The notes beneath the pieces were generated by a model that was given only the letters and a program-made list of their open reading frames with translations, was not told the DNA's origin and searched no databases. Shown piece after piece: positions 42,485-53,224 of a stretch of DNA of 64,000 nucleotides. The stretch spans positions 248,001 to 312,000 of the forward strand of contig NZ_JXYP01000021.1 in NCBI RefSeq assembly GCF_000964005.1. Reading direction: 5' to 3'. Position 1 is the stretch's first letter. Each line of letters opens with the position of its first letter. A program made the translations under genes and the position numbers. The stretch comes from Williamsia herbipolensis (GTDB lineage: Bacteria > Actinomycetota > Actinomycetes > Mycobacteriales > Mycobacteriaceae).

Positions 42485-43611
42485 CGCGACCAGACGTCGA
42501 CGAACCGGTTGACCACGTTGCGCGGGCTGCGGTCGGTGCGCACCACGGTCAACTCGTCGACGAGGCGGCGCAGCCGCGCGTCGTCGTCGACGAGGGACTG
42601 TGCGGCCGCACTCAGTGCCGGGATGGGGTCGGCGTCGTCGGCGGGACCGCCGACGACCACCGCACCACCGTCGTCGGCCATCTCCGCCAGCGCGCCGTGG
42701 GCGGTGCTGACCAGCGGGGTCAGGTAGGCGATGGCATGGGCGGCGACCGAGGAGGCCGGGAACACCGGACCGTAGAGGGTGCGCTGGCCGTAGGGCACGA
42801 GCAGCGTCCGCACCGAACCGAAGAAGTCGTCGAGATCGGACCCGTCCAGACCACCGAGGATCTCGACGCCCTCGACCGGCGGCAACGCCTCGGTGCCCCG
42901 CCCGGCGACGCGGAGGGCGATCGACGGGTCCAGGGCGGCCCGGATACGCGAGATGTGCTCGAATCCCTTGCCGCGGTACACCAGTCCGAACATCCCGACC
43001 GCGCGCGGCCGCTCGTGGGCCGGGGCGATCTCGGGACGGTCGAGCACGAGGAGGGGCACGTGGTGCACCGTCGCCCGCGGGAAGGCCGTGCGCAGTGAGT
43101 CGGCTCCGGCGTGGGTGAGCGCGAACATCGAGCGGTCACCGATCACGCGACGCTCCACGGCCCGGGTGACCGGGCGCCCCGGATAGTGCAGGGCATGGCT
43201 CGCCACACGCGACTTCGACAGCAGGCGCGTCCGCCCGGGCAGCCACACGACACCGGGTGGATCGTGCACCGTCGCGGTGCTCACCACCGACGGCACCCTG
43301 CGCTCGACGAACGCGGTGGGCCAGAACGACTCGACCGACCCGCCGGACAGCTCGGCGTGCAGGGCGACCGGGCCCGGGACGTCCACCGCCTCGAGGATCG
43401 CGCGGTGTCGGCGGCGCAGCGTGGCGACCGTGTCGGTGCCGGGGCCGGGATGGCGGAACTCGATGACGTCGTCGATCTGGCGCCGGAGTTCCTCGACGAA
43501 GACGTCGCTGTAGTGCCCGACACCACCCGCGGTGGATTCCGGGGCGACGTAGACGACTCGGGACGGCCGACGGCGGGTGGACGCCGTCGGCTCCTGTGTG
43601 GGGTCGACCAT
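42481..43611 (-). CDS. Glycosyltransferase, GT-B fold
   Basis: A 376-residue GT-B enzyme: RVVYVAPESTAGGVGHYSDVFVEELRRQ opens the acceptor domain. The donor half has RAVGMFGLVYRGKGFEHISRIRAAL, LRVAGRGTEALPP, FFGSVRTLLVPYGQRTLYGPVFPASSVAAHAIAYLTPLVS. The usual E-x-x-x-x-x-x-x-E pair is weak, so family placement is loose. It probably adds one sugar of the repeat unit. It lies between the flippase (4-base overlap) and the acetyltransferase (20-bp gap). Confidence 0.83.
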   Translation of the reverse strand: MVDPTQEPTASTRRRPSRVVYVAPESTAGGVGHYSDVFVEELRRQIDDVIEFRHPGPGTDTVATLRRRHRAILEAVDVPGPVALHAELSGGSVESFWPTAFVERRVPSVVSTATVHDPPGVVWLPGRTRLLSKSRVASHALHYPGRPVTRAVERRVIGDRSMFALTHAGADSLRTAFPRATVHHVPLLVLDRPEIAPAHERPRAVGMFGLVYRGKGFEHISRIRAALDPSIALRVAGRGTEALPPVEGVEILGGLDGSDLDDFFGSVRTLLVPYGQRTLYGPVFPASSVAAHAIAYLTPLVSTAHGALAEMADDGGAVVVGGPADDADPIPALSAAAQSLVDDDARLRRLVDELTVVRTDRSPRNVVNRFVDVWSR

Positions 43612-43631
43612 GTTCGTGCGGCCGCGGCCCG

Positions 43632-44288
43632 TCAGAAGAACAGCGGTCGGTAGTACGGCGTGTACTGCAGGGCGTCGGGGTCTCGCATCGACTTCACCTT
43701 GGCGGGCACACCGGCGACCATCTCGAGGTCGTTGACCGGGCGCGTCACACAGGCGCAGGCACCGACGACCGCGCCGCGGCCGATGTGGGCACCGCCGAGC
43801 ACGGTGGCACGGGTCGCGACCCAGGCGTAGTCGCCCACCTGCAACGGCGCGAACACCGGCGGGAAGTCCTTGTGGTTGGGGTCGTGGCCGCCGGCGATGA
43901 ACTGCGTGTCGCTGGCGATGACGACGTTGTCGCCGATCGCGATACCACTGCGGGCGTCGAACAGCACCCGGAAACCGATCGAGCAGTTCTCACCGATGTT
44001 GAGCAGGTCGATGTCGAACACCTGCAGGCCGCGCAGGAAGGTGGTCCCCTCGCCGATCGTGGCGCCGAACAGCTTCAGGTAGTTGCGACGGATGAAGTGG
44101 AACGGGATGTGGGTGACGAACGAGTTGAACAGCAGGCCACCGATCCGGTTGCGGATCTTGTAGCCGACCGACAGTTCCTCGAAGCTCCAGCGGGTCTTCC
44201 ACCCGGGCGGATCGGGAAGCGTGAGGGTCTTCGCGGGCTCGCCTGCCGCGCTCGACTTCTCGGCATCGGACTGCTTGCTGACGGTCAC
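43632..44288 (-). CDS. Hexapeptide-repeat (left-handed beta-helix) acyltransferase
   Basis: A 218-residue enzyme of the LbH family. After an N-terminal helical region (FIRRNYLKLFGATIGEGTTFLRG) come imperfect hexapeptide turns: IDLLNIGENCSIGFRVLFDARSGIAIGDNVVIAS, then QFIAGGHDPNH with the catalytic-type His, then VGDYAWVATRATVLGGAHIGRGAVVGACACVTRPV. VAGVPAKVK is the usual cofactor-binding end. It probably O- or N-acetylates a sugar of the repeat unit. GTG 44288 is the start. Confidence 0.88.
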   Translation of the reverse strand: MTVSKQSDAEKSSAAGEPAKTLTLPDPPGWKTRWSFEELSVGYKIRNRIGGLLFNSFVTHIPFHFIRRNYLKLFGATIGEGTTFLRGLQVFDIDLLNIGENCSIGFRVLFDARSGIAIGDNVVIASDTQFIAGGHDPNHKDFPPVFAPLQVGDYAWVATRATVLGGAHIGRGAVVGACACVTRPVNDLEMVAGVPAKVKSMRDPDALQYTPYYRPLFF

Positions 44289-44308
44289 ACCTTCTCCTTG
44301 TTCGTCAC

Positions 44309-44325
44309 CGGGTGTCGTCCACCCG
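44309..44325. promoter_or_regulatory. Hairpin in the gap between dehydratase paralogue and acetyltransferase
   Basis: CGGGTG-TCGTC-CACCCG is a 6-bp stem in the 78-bp intercistronic gap 44289-44366. It could be an RNA-processing or attenuation element within the operon; no T-run is present. Confidence 0.3.
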
Positions 44326-44366
44326 ACGGGCTCGGCATGGTCACGCCGTACTCGGCGGACTCCAAC

Positions 44367-45360
44367 TCATCGGGCGGCGACCGACTGCGCCATGTGCGAT
44401 TCGACCATGTTCCGGACGATCTCGCCGAATTGCACGGTCGGCGCCCAGCCGAGGACCGCCCGGGCATGTCCCGCGTCACCCACGAAGTCCGACGGGTCCA
44501 CCGGGCGGACATGCGCGGAGTCGATCTCGACGAGGTGCTCCCAGTCGTCGATCCCCACCGCGGCGAAACCGGCGGCCACGAAATCGCGCACCGAGTGCGA
44601 GGTGCCGGTGGCGATCACGAAATCGTCCCCGCGGGCATCCGAACGCACCGCCATCCGGTACATCGCGTCGGCGTAGTCCGGGGCCCACCCCCAGTCGCGG
44701 CGCGCGCTCATGTCACCCAGCGACAAGCGGTCGCGCTCACCCCGGGCGATGGCCGCGACGCCGTGCGCGATCTTCCCGGTCACGAATTCTGTTCCGCGAC
44801 GCGGGGATTCGTGGTTGAACAGGATCGCATTGTTCACCGCGAGACCACGATCGCGGTAGACCGCGCCCAACAGGTGCGTGTAGGCCTTGGTGGCGCCGTA
44901 GGGCGACGAGGGTGCGATGGGCGTCGACTCGTCGAGGCGGCCGGCGTCGGTCGTCCCGAAGATCTCGGCACTCGAGGCGTTGACGAACACGACGCGGTCA
45001 CCGGTCCGGTCGGCCACGCCCATCGCCGCGTCGAGCAGGGCGGTGGTGGCCACGGCGTTCACCCGGGCGGTCGCCACGGGCGCCTGCCAGGAACGTCCCA
45101 CCGAGGAGGCACCCGCGAGGTGGAAGATCACGCCGGGCGTCACCTCGGCGACGAGATCCGCGGCCGCGGTGTCGTCGACGAGGTCGCATCCGTGCAGATG
45201 AGCGCCGGTCAGATCGGCCGGTGCGGTCTCCGACATGGACGTGCCGGGGCGGTAGGCGCCGTGCACCTCCCACCCGTCGGCGAGGAGACGTTCGGCGAGG
45301 TACGAACCGTCCTGCCCGTAGATCCCGGTGACGAGGGCTACGCGCGGGTCGGGGCGAGCG

Positions 45361-45371
<11 letters not shown>
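44367..45371 (-). CDS. GDP-mannose 4,6-dehydratase-like SDR, second paralogue
   Basis: A 334-residue extended short-chain dehydrogenase. The NAD(P) loop is [15 protein letters not shown] near residue 20. The catalytic Ser region is NASSAEIFG, with Tyr-x-x-x-Lys in [13 protein letters not shown]. It also has [20 protein letters not shown], the block that marks GDP-mannose dehydratases, so it is a diverged copy of the neighbouring gmd rather than a typical reductase. It may use the 4-keto product (reductase or epimerase role) or a different nucleotide sugar. It overlaps gmd by 11 bases. Confidence 0.8.
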
Positions 45372-46373
<1,002 letters not shown>

Positions 46374-46377
<4 letters not shown>

Positions 46378-47582
46378 CAGATGTCCTTCGGGTCCGGCGC
46401 GAGACGGTCGACGATCTCGTGCAGTTGTGCGGCGAAGTGGTCGTCGGAGAAGCGCGTCACGTGGTCGGCGATCTTCTCCGAGTCCCAGTGACGCTGTTCG
46501 ACGCGGGTCACCGCGGCACGGATGGCCTCGGGCTCGGGCTCGTCGAAGTACTCGGCGGTCACGTGCTCGACGGCGGTGTCGAGGAAGCCACCCCAGCGGA
46601 GCAGGGCGGCAGGCTTACCGTAGGCCGCACCCTCGATCGGGGTGAGACCGAAGTCCTCGTACGAGGCGGCGACGACGGCCGAGCAGTGGCGGTAGAGCCA
46701 CGCCATCTGGCGGTCGCTGAGATCGGACACCATCGCGACGTTGTCGGGCTTCAGTGCGCGCAGACGCTCGGCCTCGGGGCCGCGTCCGACGACGACGAGG
46801 CGACGATCGGTGCCGCGGAAGGCCTCGATGACCTTGTCGACGTTCTTGTAGGCCAACAGGCGCGAGATGCAGAGGTGGAAGCCGTCGGTAGCCCAGTCGG
46901 CGACCTCGTCGACGACCTCGGGCTCGGGCTCCACGGTGATGGTGGCCGGCGCGGGCAACACCGTCGACGGCCGGTCGTAGGCGGCGGTGATCCGACCCTG
47001 CACGGCATGGCTGATGGCGAGGTATTCCTCGCACGAGGCCGCGGCCCGGCGATCCCAACGGCGCAGGAAGGGCGTGAGCACCGACAGCGCGAGGCGCTTC
47101 TTCCAGCCCGCCGACTCCCCCAGGTACGCCTCGGCCTGGTAGAGCCAGCGTGCCGGTGAGTAGCAGTAGACGAGCTTGGTGCCCGAAGTGCGGAAGCCGT
47201 GGGCCCACCCGCTGGAGCTGACCAGCACCAGGTCGGCGTCGATGTGCATCGACGACGCGGCGGCGGGGAGCAGCGGGAGGGCGGCGCGGTGGCTGCGACG
47301 CAGGAAGCCGACCTTGTTCAGCGGAGAGACCCGGATGTCCATGTCGGAGAACTCGGGATAGGTGTTCTCCGGGTCGAACAGTGTGGTGTAGATCACGGCG
47401 TCGGGGAAGGCCCGCGCCATCGACAGCACGACCTTCTCGGCGCCACCACGCTGCGTGAGGTAGTCGTGGGCGATGGCCACACGGGGACGGGACCGCTCAT
47501 CGGAACCCGCGCGACGGCCGGCACCAGCGACATCGGCCCGCGTGTTCACGCCCTTCGTGTCCGCTCGGTCGATCACACTCAC
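46374..47582 (-). CDS. Glycosyltransferase, GT4 family (WbaZ-like)
   Basis: A 402-residue GT-B enzyme, the first gene of the seven-gene EPS operon. [29 protein letters not shown] is the GT4 acceptor-side start. [16 protein letters not shown] and [10 protein letters not shown] are WbaZ-like. The donor half has [36 protein letters not shown] and [23 protein letters not shown], with the conserved E-x7-E pair. GDP-mannose or its 6-deoxy product is a likely donor because gmd follows. The N-terminal ~30 residues are poorly conserved. Confidence 0.9.
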
Positions 47583-47972
47583 CGTGAGACTCCCATTCTG
47601 TGCGAAAGGCGTGGAACTTTCCGAGATTTCTCGTCGTGGAACTCGAGGCGAGCCTGTCGTCTGCTCACTCGACTGTCGTCAGCTTCGGGCGGATCGTTAC
47701 GGGCTTGTCGGCGATCGGATCGGAGATGACCGCCCTGTGACTGCGGCTAAGGATAACCGCTGCCGCTCCGCGGAGTGCGATCAACGGCTTGTTGATTACC
47801 CCACGTCATTAGCTGCACACATGCACGAGGCACCGTGCCCGACCGCGTCCGGGGACGCTCGCCGAGGTCACGAGCGAGACCGACGTGGCGTGGCGACAGG
47901 CCCATACCGACAGTTCGTCGCCGACGGCGCAGCGGATGGGAGCAAGATCACCGGGGAGGAGAGAACGCGCGG
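47583..47972. other. Non-coding interval upstream of the EPS operon
   Basis: 390 bp between the minus-strand glycosyltransferase start and tRNA-Met. No frame here looks coding. The segment near 47750-47820 (GGATAACCGCT to CATTAGCTGCAC) is AT-richer than the rest and is the best place for the promoter of the operon running to 40110. No strong terminator was seen. Confidence 0.5.
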
Positions 47973-48046
47973 TGGGGCGGGCGGGGCTCGAACCCGCGAC
48001 CAAGGGATTATGAGTCCCCGGCTCTGACCAACTGAGCTACCGCCCC
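47973..48046 (-). tRNA. tRNA-Met (anticodon CAT), elongator type
   Basis: A cloverleaf on the minus strand: acceptor GGGGCGG/CCGCCCC with discriminator A, D-arm GTAGCTCAGTTGGTCAGAGC, anticodon loop CTCATAA (CAT), and T-arm GCGGG-TTCGAGC-CCCGC. The paired first base and the ACTCATAATCCC loop context fit elongator Met. A lysidine-modified tRNA-Ile2 with the same anticodon cannot be fully excluded. Confidence 0.92.
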
Positions 48047-48065
48047 GGGTCGGCGCGACCACCGG

Positions 48066-48138
48066 CTCCCCCAACTGGACTCGAACCAGTAACCGTCCGA
48101 TTAACAGTCGGAAGCTCTGCCAATTGAGCTATGGGGGA
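48066..48138 (-). tRNA. tRNA-Asn (anticodon GTT)
   Basis: Minus-strand cloverleaf: acceptor TCCCCCA/TGGGGGA, discriminator G, D-arm AGCTCAATTGGCAGAGCT, anticodon loop CTGTTAA (GTT), T-arm ACTGG-TTCGAGT-CCAGT. It lies 19 bp from tRNA-Met on the same strand, so the two are probably co-transcribed. Confidence 0.95.
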
Positions 48139-48221
48139 ATGCTGTCGATCGACGACGGGGCGAACCCCGCGGCCGAACCGCTGGAGTGACTTTATCCCAT
48201 GGGGTCGGCCCGGCACCAAAT

Positions 48222-48309
48222 CGGCTGTGCCGAGACGCCGACCCGGCTGCGACACGATGCCTGAGCGGCTGCGACACGATGCTTCACCGGCTGCGGCGAG
48301 ACGCCTCAT
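48222..48309. repeat. Four-copy 22-bp imperfect tandem repeat
   Basis: Units at 48222-48243, 48244-48265, 48266-48287 and 48288-48309 all begin CGGCTG. The middle two share 17 consecutive bases (CGGCTGCGACACGATGC); the outer two share CGAGACGCC at positions 10-18. The array lies in the 328-bp non-coding gap 48139-48466 between tRNA-Asn and the 80-residue membrane-protein gene. Confidence 0.75.
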
Positions 48310-48466
48310 CGGCGGCGCGGGGCCCGCCCGGAGGTGTGGACACCACCCGCATCGGGCAGGATGGACCCCGACATCAGGCCCGGCCGGTGCCCCTGCGCCG
48401 CCCCGCGGCGCGGCGTGCGCCACCGCTGTCCGGGACACGAGTGCTCGACACGGAAGGCTCAACCGC

Positions 48467-48709
48467 ATGTTTCGACTGCTCGCCCTGCTCGGCGTCGGTT
48501 ATGTGCTCGGCGCGAAGGCGGGACGGCGTCGCTACGACCAGATCAACGGCGCCTATCACGCGGTGACCGGGTCCCCGGCCACGCGGAAGGCGATCGAGAT
48601 CGGCCGCCAGAAGCTGTCGGAGAAGATCAACCCCGAGCCCCCGCTGACCCGCGTCCACCAGATCGATGACTCCACCACCGTCTACGCGCCGCGCGACCCG
48701 CGCGACTGA
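48467..48709 (+). CDS. Small conserved Mycobacteriales protein (Rv2342-like, 80 aa)
   Basis: An 80-residue basic protein starting MFRLLALLGVGYVLGAKAGRRR, a hydrophobic or amphipathic N-terminus then a cationic turn. A helical region RYDQINGAYHAVTGSPATRKAIEIG follows, then TTVYAPRDPRD. ATG 48467 has a GGAAGG ribosome binding site ~9 bases upstream. The same small gene sits beside dnaG in M. tuberculosis (Rv2342). It is probably membrane-associated; its role is unknown. It is convergent with dnaG. Confidence 0.82.
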   Translation: MFRLLALLGVGYVLGAKAGRRRYDQINGAYHAVTGSPATRKAIEIGRQKLSEKINPEPPLTRVHQIDDSTTVYAPRDPRD

Positions 48710-48710
48710 T

Positions 48711-50630
48711 TCACCCGACGGGCGCGTTGGGGTCCACGGCCTGTTCGAGAAGGCTCCGGCGATATGCCTCGAGCGCGACGAGATCGCCGAACACCGTGTT
48801 GTAGGCATCGGGATCGTCCCCGGGTGACATCCGCCGCAGCCGCGACTTGATGTCGGCGATCTGCTCTCCGACCCAGATCTCCTGCAGCCGCGCCAGCACA
48901 CTGCCGATGTAACGCGGGATCGCGTTCTCGTCGGCCGGCATCGGCTCGACGGCGAGTTCGGTCAACAGCGACGCCAGAACCGGGTTGTCGAGTTCGCGCC
49001 CGACGGTCTCCACCCACTGCGCACCGCTCAAACCCGATGCGGTCCCCCCGACCGCGGCGATCGCGGCACGGATCAGGGCGTACGCCGGTTCGGGGAAGCA
49101 CTCGACGGGCAGCGAGTCGAACACCGTGCCCGCGATCGCCGGGTGCTGCAGTCCCGCCTTGAGGGCCTCGCGTTGCGGCCACAGTCGGGGGTCGGTGGGC
49201 GACGGACGTGCCGCGCCGCCGGCGCCCGGTCCGGCGAGTTGGGCCCCGGCCCGGGTGCGGGCCTGCGATCGGGCGGCGGCACCGGTGCTGACCGCGGTCG
49301 ACGTCGACTGTTCGCGGACCCGGCGCAACACCTGACCCACGTCCTCCCAGCCGACCCATCCCGCGAGCTGCCGGGCGTACTCGTCGCGCAGGGCCACGTC
49401 CTTGATGCGGGCGACGACGGGGACGGTGTCACGCAGCGCGTGCACACGCCCCTCCGCGGTGTCGAGATCGTGGCCGGCGAGCACGGCGCGAATGGCGAAC
49501 TGGAACATGGGGATCCGCCGGGCGACGAGGTCGCGGACGGCGCCGTCGCCGCTGCGCTGCCGGAGTTCACAGGGATCCATGCCGTCGGGTGCGATGGCGA
49601 CGAAGGTCTGCCCGGCGATGCTCTGCTCCCCCTCGAATGCCTTGAGCGCGGCGGCCTGTCCCGCCGCGTCGCCGTCGAAGGTGTAGATGACCTCGCCGCG
49701 GAAATAGGAGTCGTCCATGAGCAGCCGTCGCAGCAGGGCGAGATGGTCCTCGCCGAATGCGGTGCCGCACGACGCGACCGCGGTGGTGACGCCCGAGAGG
49801 TGCATGGCCATGACGTCGGTGTAGCCCTCGACGATCACCACCTGGTGCCCCTTGGCGATGTTCTTCTTCGCATGATCGAGTCCGAACAGCACCTGCGACT
49901 TCTTGTAGAGCATGGTCTCGGGCGTGTTCATGTACTTGCCCATGGTGTCGTCGTCGAACAGCTTGCGGGCGCCGAAGCCGATGATGTCGCCGGCGAGGTT
50001 GCGGATGGGCCACAGCAGTCGCCGCCGGAAGCGGTCCCGGGGACCACGCTGACCCTGTTGGGACAACCCGGCGGCCTCGAGCTCGGCGAACTCGAAACCC
50101 TGCGCGAGCAACGCCTTGGTCATCGAGTCCCACGACAGCGGCGCGAACCCGCAGCCGAACTGCACCGATGCCGCCTGATCGAAGTCGCGCTCGAGCAGAT
50201 AGTCGCGCGCGGGCTTGGCGTCCGGGGTGAGGAGCTGCTCGGCATAGAACTTCTGGGCCGCGGCATTCGCGGCGACGAGACGGGCGCGTGTGCCGCGATC
50301 GCGGGCGACGCTCGTGCCGCCGCCCTCGTAGTTGATCTGGTAGCCGATCCGGTCGGCGAGCTGCTCGACCGCCTCGACGAAGGTGATGTGCTCCTGTTTC
50401 TGCAGGAAGGTGTAGACGTCACCGCCCTCGCCGCACCCGAAGCAGTGGAAGTGGCCGTGGTTCGGACGCACGTGGAACGACGGCGACTTCTCGTCGTGGA
50501 AGGGACACAGTCCCTTCAGACTGTCGGCGCCCGCGCGGCGCAACGCGACGTAGTCACCGACGATGTCCTCGATGTTCGTGCGTTCGCGAATCGCCGTGAT
50601 GTCACGATCAGGGATTCGGCCGGGCACCAT
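48711..50630 (-). CDS. dnaG: DNA primase DnaG
   Basis: A 639-residue primase that makes RNA primers for replication. The CHC2 zinc domain is at residues ~40-66 (GLCPFHDEKSPSFHV, HFHCFGCGEGG). The Toprim core has VVIVEGYTDVMAMHLSG and IYTFDGDAAGQAA with the conserved Glu and Asp-x-Asp. The C-terminal ~170 residues form the helicase-binding domain after a Pro/Ala linker. ATG 50630 and GTG 50627 are both possible starts. It ends one base from the small gene on the other strand, and its start overlaps the MFS gene by 23 bp. Confidence 0.97.
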   Translation of the reverse strand: MVPGRIPDRDITAIRERTNIEDIVGDYVALRRAGADSLKGLCPFHDEKSPSFHVRPNHGHFHCFGCGEGGDVYTFLQKQEHITFVEAVEQLADRIGYQINYEGGGTSVARDRGTRARLVAANAAAQKFYAEQLLTPDAKPARDYLLERDFDQAASVQFGCGFAPLSWDSMTKALLAQGFEFAELEAAGLSQQGQRGPRDRFRRRLLWPIRNLAGDIIGFGARKLFDDDTMGKYMNTPETMLYKKSQVLFGLDHAKKNIAKGHQVVIVEGYTDVMAMHLSGVTTAVASCGTAFGEDHLALLRRLLMDDSYFRGEVIYTFDGDAAGQAAALKAFEGEQSIAGQTFVAIAPDGMDPCELRQRSGDGAVRDLVARRIPMFQFAIRAVLAGHDLDTAEGRVHALRDTVPVVARIKDVALRDEYARQLAGWVGWEDVGQVLRRVREQSTSTAVSTGAAARSQARTRAGAQLAGPGAGGAARPSPTDPRLWPQREALKAGLQHPAIAGTVFDSLPVECFPEPAYALIRAAIAAVGGTASGLSGAQWVETVGRELDNPVLASLLTELAVEPMPADENAIPRYIGSVLARLQEIWVGEQIADIKSRLRRMSPGDDPDAYNTVFGDLVALEAYRRSLLEQAVDPNAPVG

Positions 50631-51951
50631 CCGAGTGTATCGGTGAGCGGGCCACCCCGGCCCCGCCCGTGTCGGACTGTGGATACGCGGGCACCGGCGC
50701 TGCGGCCGCGGACATGCCGCGATCGTGGGCTCCCGGGTGACCTGCGACGACGCCGCACACGGCGAGCGGCACCATCGTCGCCGCGAGGGCGATCAGCGGT
50801 ACCGACCATCCGTCGGTGAGCGAGTGCAGCACGCCCATGGCGATCGGACCGGTGGCCGCGAGCAGGTAACCGACGGTCTGGGCGAAGGCCGACAGTGTGG
50901 TCGCCTCGGCGGCCGACGCGGTGCGCAGGTTCATCAGCACCAACGCGAGCGACAGGGCGCCGCCCTGTCCGAGTCCGATGAGCACCGCCGACGGCCACGC
51001 TCCCCAGGTGCCCGTGGTCAGCACCCCGAGGATGCCCGCGGTGGCCAGGACGACGACGGCGACGGCGAGAACCCGCTGCGAACGCATACGCGTCGCGAGG
51101 ACCGGCACGCCCAGCGCCGTGACGATGCTGCTGACACTGAGAACCGCGAAGATCAGTCCCGCCTTGTCGGCGCTCACGCCGCGGTCGCGGTAGATCGTCG
51201 GGACCCACGCCACCGTGGCGTACGCGAGCAGCGACTGGATACCCATGAAACCGGTGATCGCCCAGCGCATCCGGGCGCGCAGGCCCACGGTCGGCGCGGG
51301 CGTGGGCACGACGGCTACCTCTGTCATCGCCCGGGCCTCACGACGGAGACCACGCGCACGGCCGACGGTGAGGACGGCCATGGCGGCCGCGGCGAGCACC
51401 GCGGGGATCGCCCACGCCCCCAATCCCGTGCGCCAGCTGTCACCGACGGCTCGCGTCAGGGGCGGGGTGATGCCGGAGGCGATGCCCGCGCTGACACAGA
51501 TCAGTGCCGTGAGCAGTCCGGTCATGGCACCGATACGACGCGGGAACAGCAACCGGATCAGGACCGGACCCAGCACGTTCGCGACGGCGATGCCGAGGCC
51601 ACCGAGGAGTGTGCCGACCAGCAGGATCGGCCACCCCGGCACCGCGCGCAGAGCCGTGCCGACCGCGAGCACGGCCATCGCGACCGTCGCCACCGACAGC
51701 ACCGAGAACCGGCGCGCCAGCCGCGGTGCGACACTCGCGCCGAGGCCGAGGCACACCACCGGGCCGGTCGTGAGGAGCGCGACCTCGACCGCATCGAGGT
51801 GGTAGCCGTCGCGGATCTCGTCGATGAGCGACGACGCGCTGCCGAACATCAGGCGCAGGCTCACCCCGAACGTGATGATCGCGGCCACCGCGAACGCGCC
51901 CGCGCGCCAGACGGCGTCGGGGGCCGTCGGGCTCCCCGCCCCGTCAGCCAA
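50608..51951 (-). CDS. MFS transporter, CynX/NimT-like
   Basis: A 447-residue protein with 12 predicted membrane segments in two groups of six and a loop in the middle ([24 protein letters not shown]). The first helix pair contains [25 protein letters not shown] and [26 protein letters not shown], the pattern of the cyanate/nitroimidazole-type MFS family. The substrate is unknown. TTG 51951 is the likely start, overlapping the dgt stop by 8 bases. It is an insertion relative to the dgt-dnaG adjacency I remember in M. tuberculosis. Confidence 0.85.
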   Translation of the reverse strand: MADGAGSPTAPDAVWRAGAFAVAAIITFGVSLRLMFGSASSLIDEIRDGYHLDAVEVALLTTGPVVCLGLGASVAPRLARRFSVLSVATVAMAVLAVGTALRAVPGWPILLVGTLLGGLGIAVANVLGPVLIRLLFPRRIGAMTGLLTALICVSAGIASGITPPLTRAVGDSWRTGLGAWAIPAVLAAAAMAVLTVGRARGLRREARAMTEVAVVPTPAPTVGLRARMRWAITGFMGIQSLLAYATVAWVPTIYRDRGVSADKAGLIFAVLSVSSIVTALGVPVLATRMRSQRVLAVAVVVLATAGILGVLTTGTWGAWPSAVLIGLGQGGALSLALVLMNLRTASAAEATTLSAFAQTVGYLLAATGPIAMGVLHSLTDGWSVPLIALAATMVPLAVCGVVAGHPGAHDRGMSAAAAPVPAYPQSDTGGAGVARSPIHSDGARPNP

Positions 51952-53221
51952 GGTGCGCCTGCGCCCCGGAGTTCTGGCGATCGGTCCGTTCGAGCCGGCC
52001 CTCGGTCATCGACGCGATCTGGTCGACGACGACGCGCATCCGCGCGGCGTCGTCGGTGGCGGCGGTGAAGGCGGGGACGAGGATCGGGTCGAGGCCCCCG
52101 GGCGCCGCCCGCAGCAGCCATGCGGCGACGCGATGGATGCGATCGCGTTGGCGCTGCTGGTGGGCGCGGTGGCGGACGTCGGAGAAGATGAACCGCAGCG
52201 CCACGGTCTTGAGGACGGCCACCTCGGAGGCGACCAGTGCGGGCACCGACAGGTCGGTGTCGTAGCGGTGCAGCGGCCCGTCGCCGGACTCCGCGCGTGT
52301 ACCGGCGATCGCGGCGGAGGCGAAGCGTCCCACCAGTTCACTGGTGAGCTGTTTGAGGATCACCGAACCGGTCAGCGTCCCGTCGTAACCGTGTGCCGCA
52401 CGGACGATCTCGAGATCGGCCAGACGCGCGGCCGCCTCGATCAGCGCGTTGGCGTCGAGCCCGTCGAACTCGCGCACACCGATCTCGGCGAGGTCGCGCT
52501 GCTCGGTCGGGTCGGCGAGGCTGCGCAGATCGATGCGGCCGCCCATGATGCCGTCCTCGACGTCGTGGACCGAGTACGCCACGTCGTCCGACCAGTCCAT
52601 CACCTGCGCCTCGAGGCACTGCCGGGTTCCCGCGACACCGTCGCGCACCCAGTCGAGCATCGGCGAATCATCGCCGTAGGCACCGAATTTCGCGCCGGGT
52701 TCGGGTCGCGTCCACGGGTACTTGAGGGTCGCGTCGAGCGAGGCGCGCGTCAGGTTGAGGCCCACGGAGTCACCGCGGGCGTCGAGCAGCTTGGGTTCGA
52801 GGCGGGTGAGGATGCGCAGGTTCTGCGCGTTGCCCTCGAACCCGCCGTGGTCCTCGGCGACCTCGTCGAGCGCACGTTCCCCGTTGTGCCCGTAAGGCGG
52901 ATGCCCGATGTCGTGGGCGAGACCGGCCAGTTCGACGAGGTCGGGATCGCAGCCAAGACCGATGGCGATCCCGCGACCGATCTGGCCCACCTCCAGTGAG
53001 TGCGTGAGACGGGTGCGCGGGGTGTCACCCTCGCGAGGTCCGACGACCTGGGTCTTGTCGGCCAGGCGCCGCAGGGCCGCGCTGTGCAGGACACGGGCGC
53101 GATCGCGGGCGAACTCGCTGCGGTGGTCGGTGTGGGTGCCGGGCAGGATCGACGACTTCGGCGCCTCGACGACGATGCGCGCCGTCGCGTGGTCGTCGTA
53201 GTCGGCGATCGGTGCGAGCAC
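51944..53221 (-). CDS. dgt: Deoxyguanosinetriphosphate triphosphohydrolase-like protein (HD domain)
   Basis: A 425-residue HD-superfamily enzyme. [26 protein letters not shown] and [17 protein letters not shown] precede the metal-binding [18 protein letters not shown] near residue 103, followed by [16 protein letters not shown] near residue 215. These are the conserved blocks of Dgt, which cleaves dNTPs to deoxynucleoside and triphosphate. GTG 53221 lies 3 bp after the cold-shock gene stop, so they are co-transcribed. In this position it may tune dNTP pools near the primase gene. Confidence 0.93.
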   Translation of the reverse strand: MLAPIADYDDHATARIVVEAPKSSILPGTHTDHRSEFARDRARVLHSAALRRLADKTQVVGPREGDTPRTRLTHSLEVGQIGRGIAIGLGCDPDLVELAGLAHDIGHPPYGHNGERALDEVAEDHGGFEGNAQNLRILTRLEPKLLDARGDSVGLNLTRASLDATLKYPWTRPEPGAKFGAYGDDSPMLDWVRDGVAGTRQCLEAQVMDWSDDVAYSVHDVEDGIMGGRIDLRSLADPTEQRDLAEIGVREFDGLDANALIEAAARLADLEIVRAAHGYDGTLTGSVILKQLTSELVGRFASAAIAGTRAESGDGPLHRYDTDLSVPALVASEVAVLKTVALRFIFSDVRHRAHQQRQRDRIHRVAAWLLRAAPGGLDPILVPAFTAATDDAARMRVVVDQIASMTEGRLERTDRQNSGAQAHLG

Positions 53222-53224
53222 GGC

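Noticed and set aside
47473-48027. 184-codon plus-strand frame crossing the EPS operon upstream region and tRNA-Met
   Set aside because: It runs into a tRNA gene, has low-complexity sequence and no ribosome binding site.
48222-48309. CRISPR array
   Set aside because: The 22-bp units abut with no unique spacers and no cas genes are near; it is a simple tandem repeat.
49143-50819. 558-codon plus-strand frame opposite dnaG
   Set aside because: It has no start signal and a composition typical of antisense GC-rich frames; DnaG motifs are all in the minus frame.
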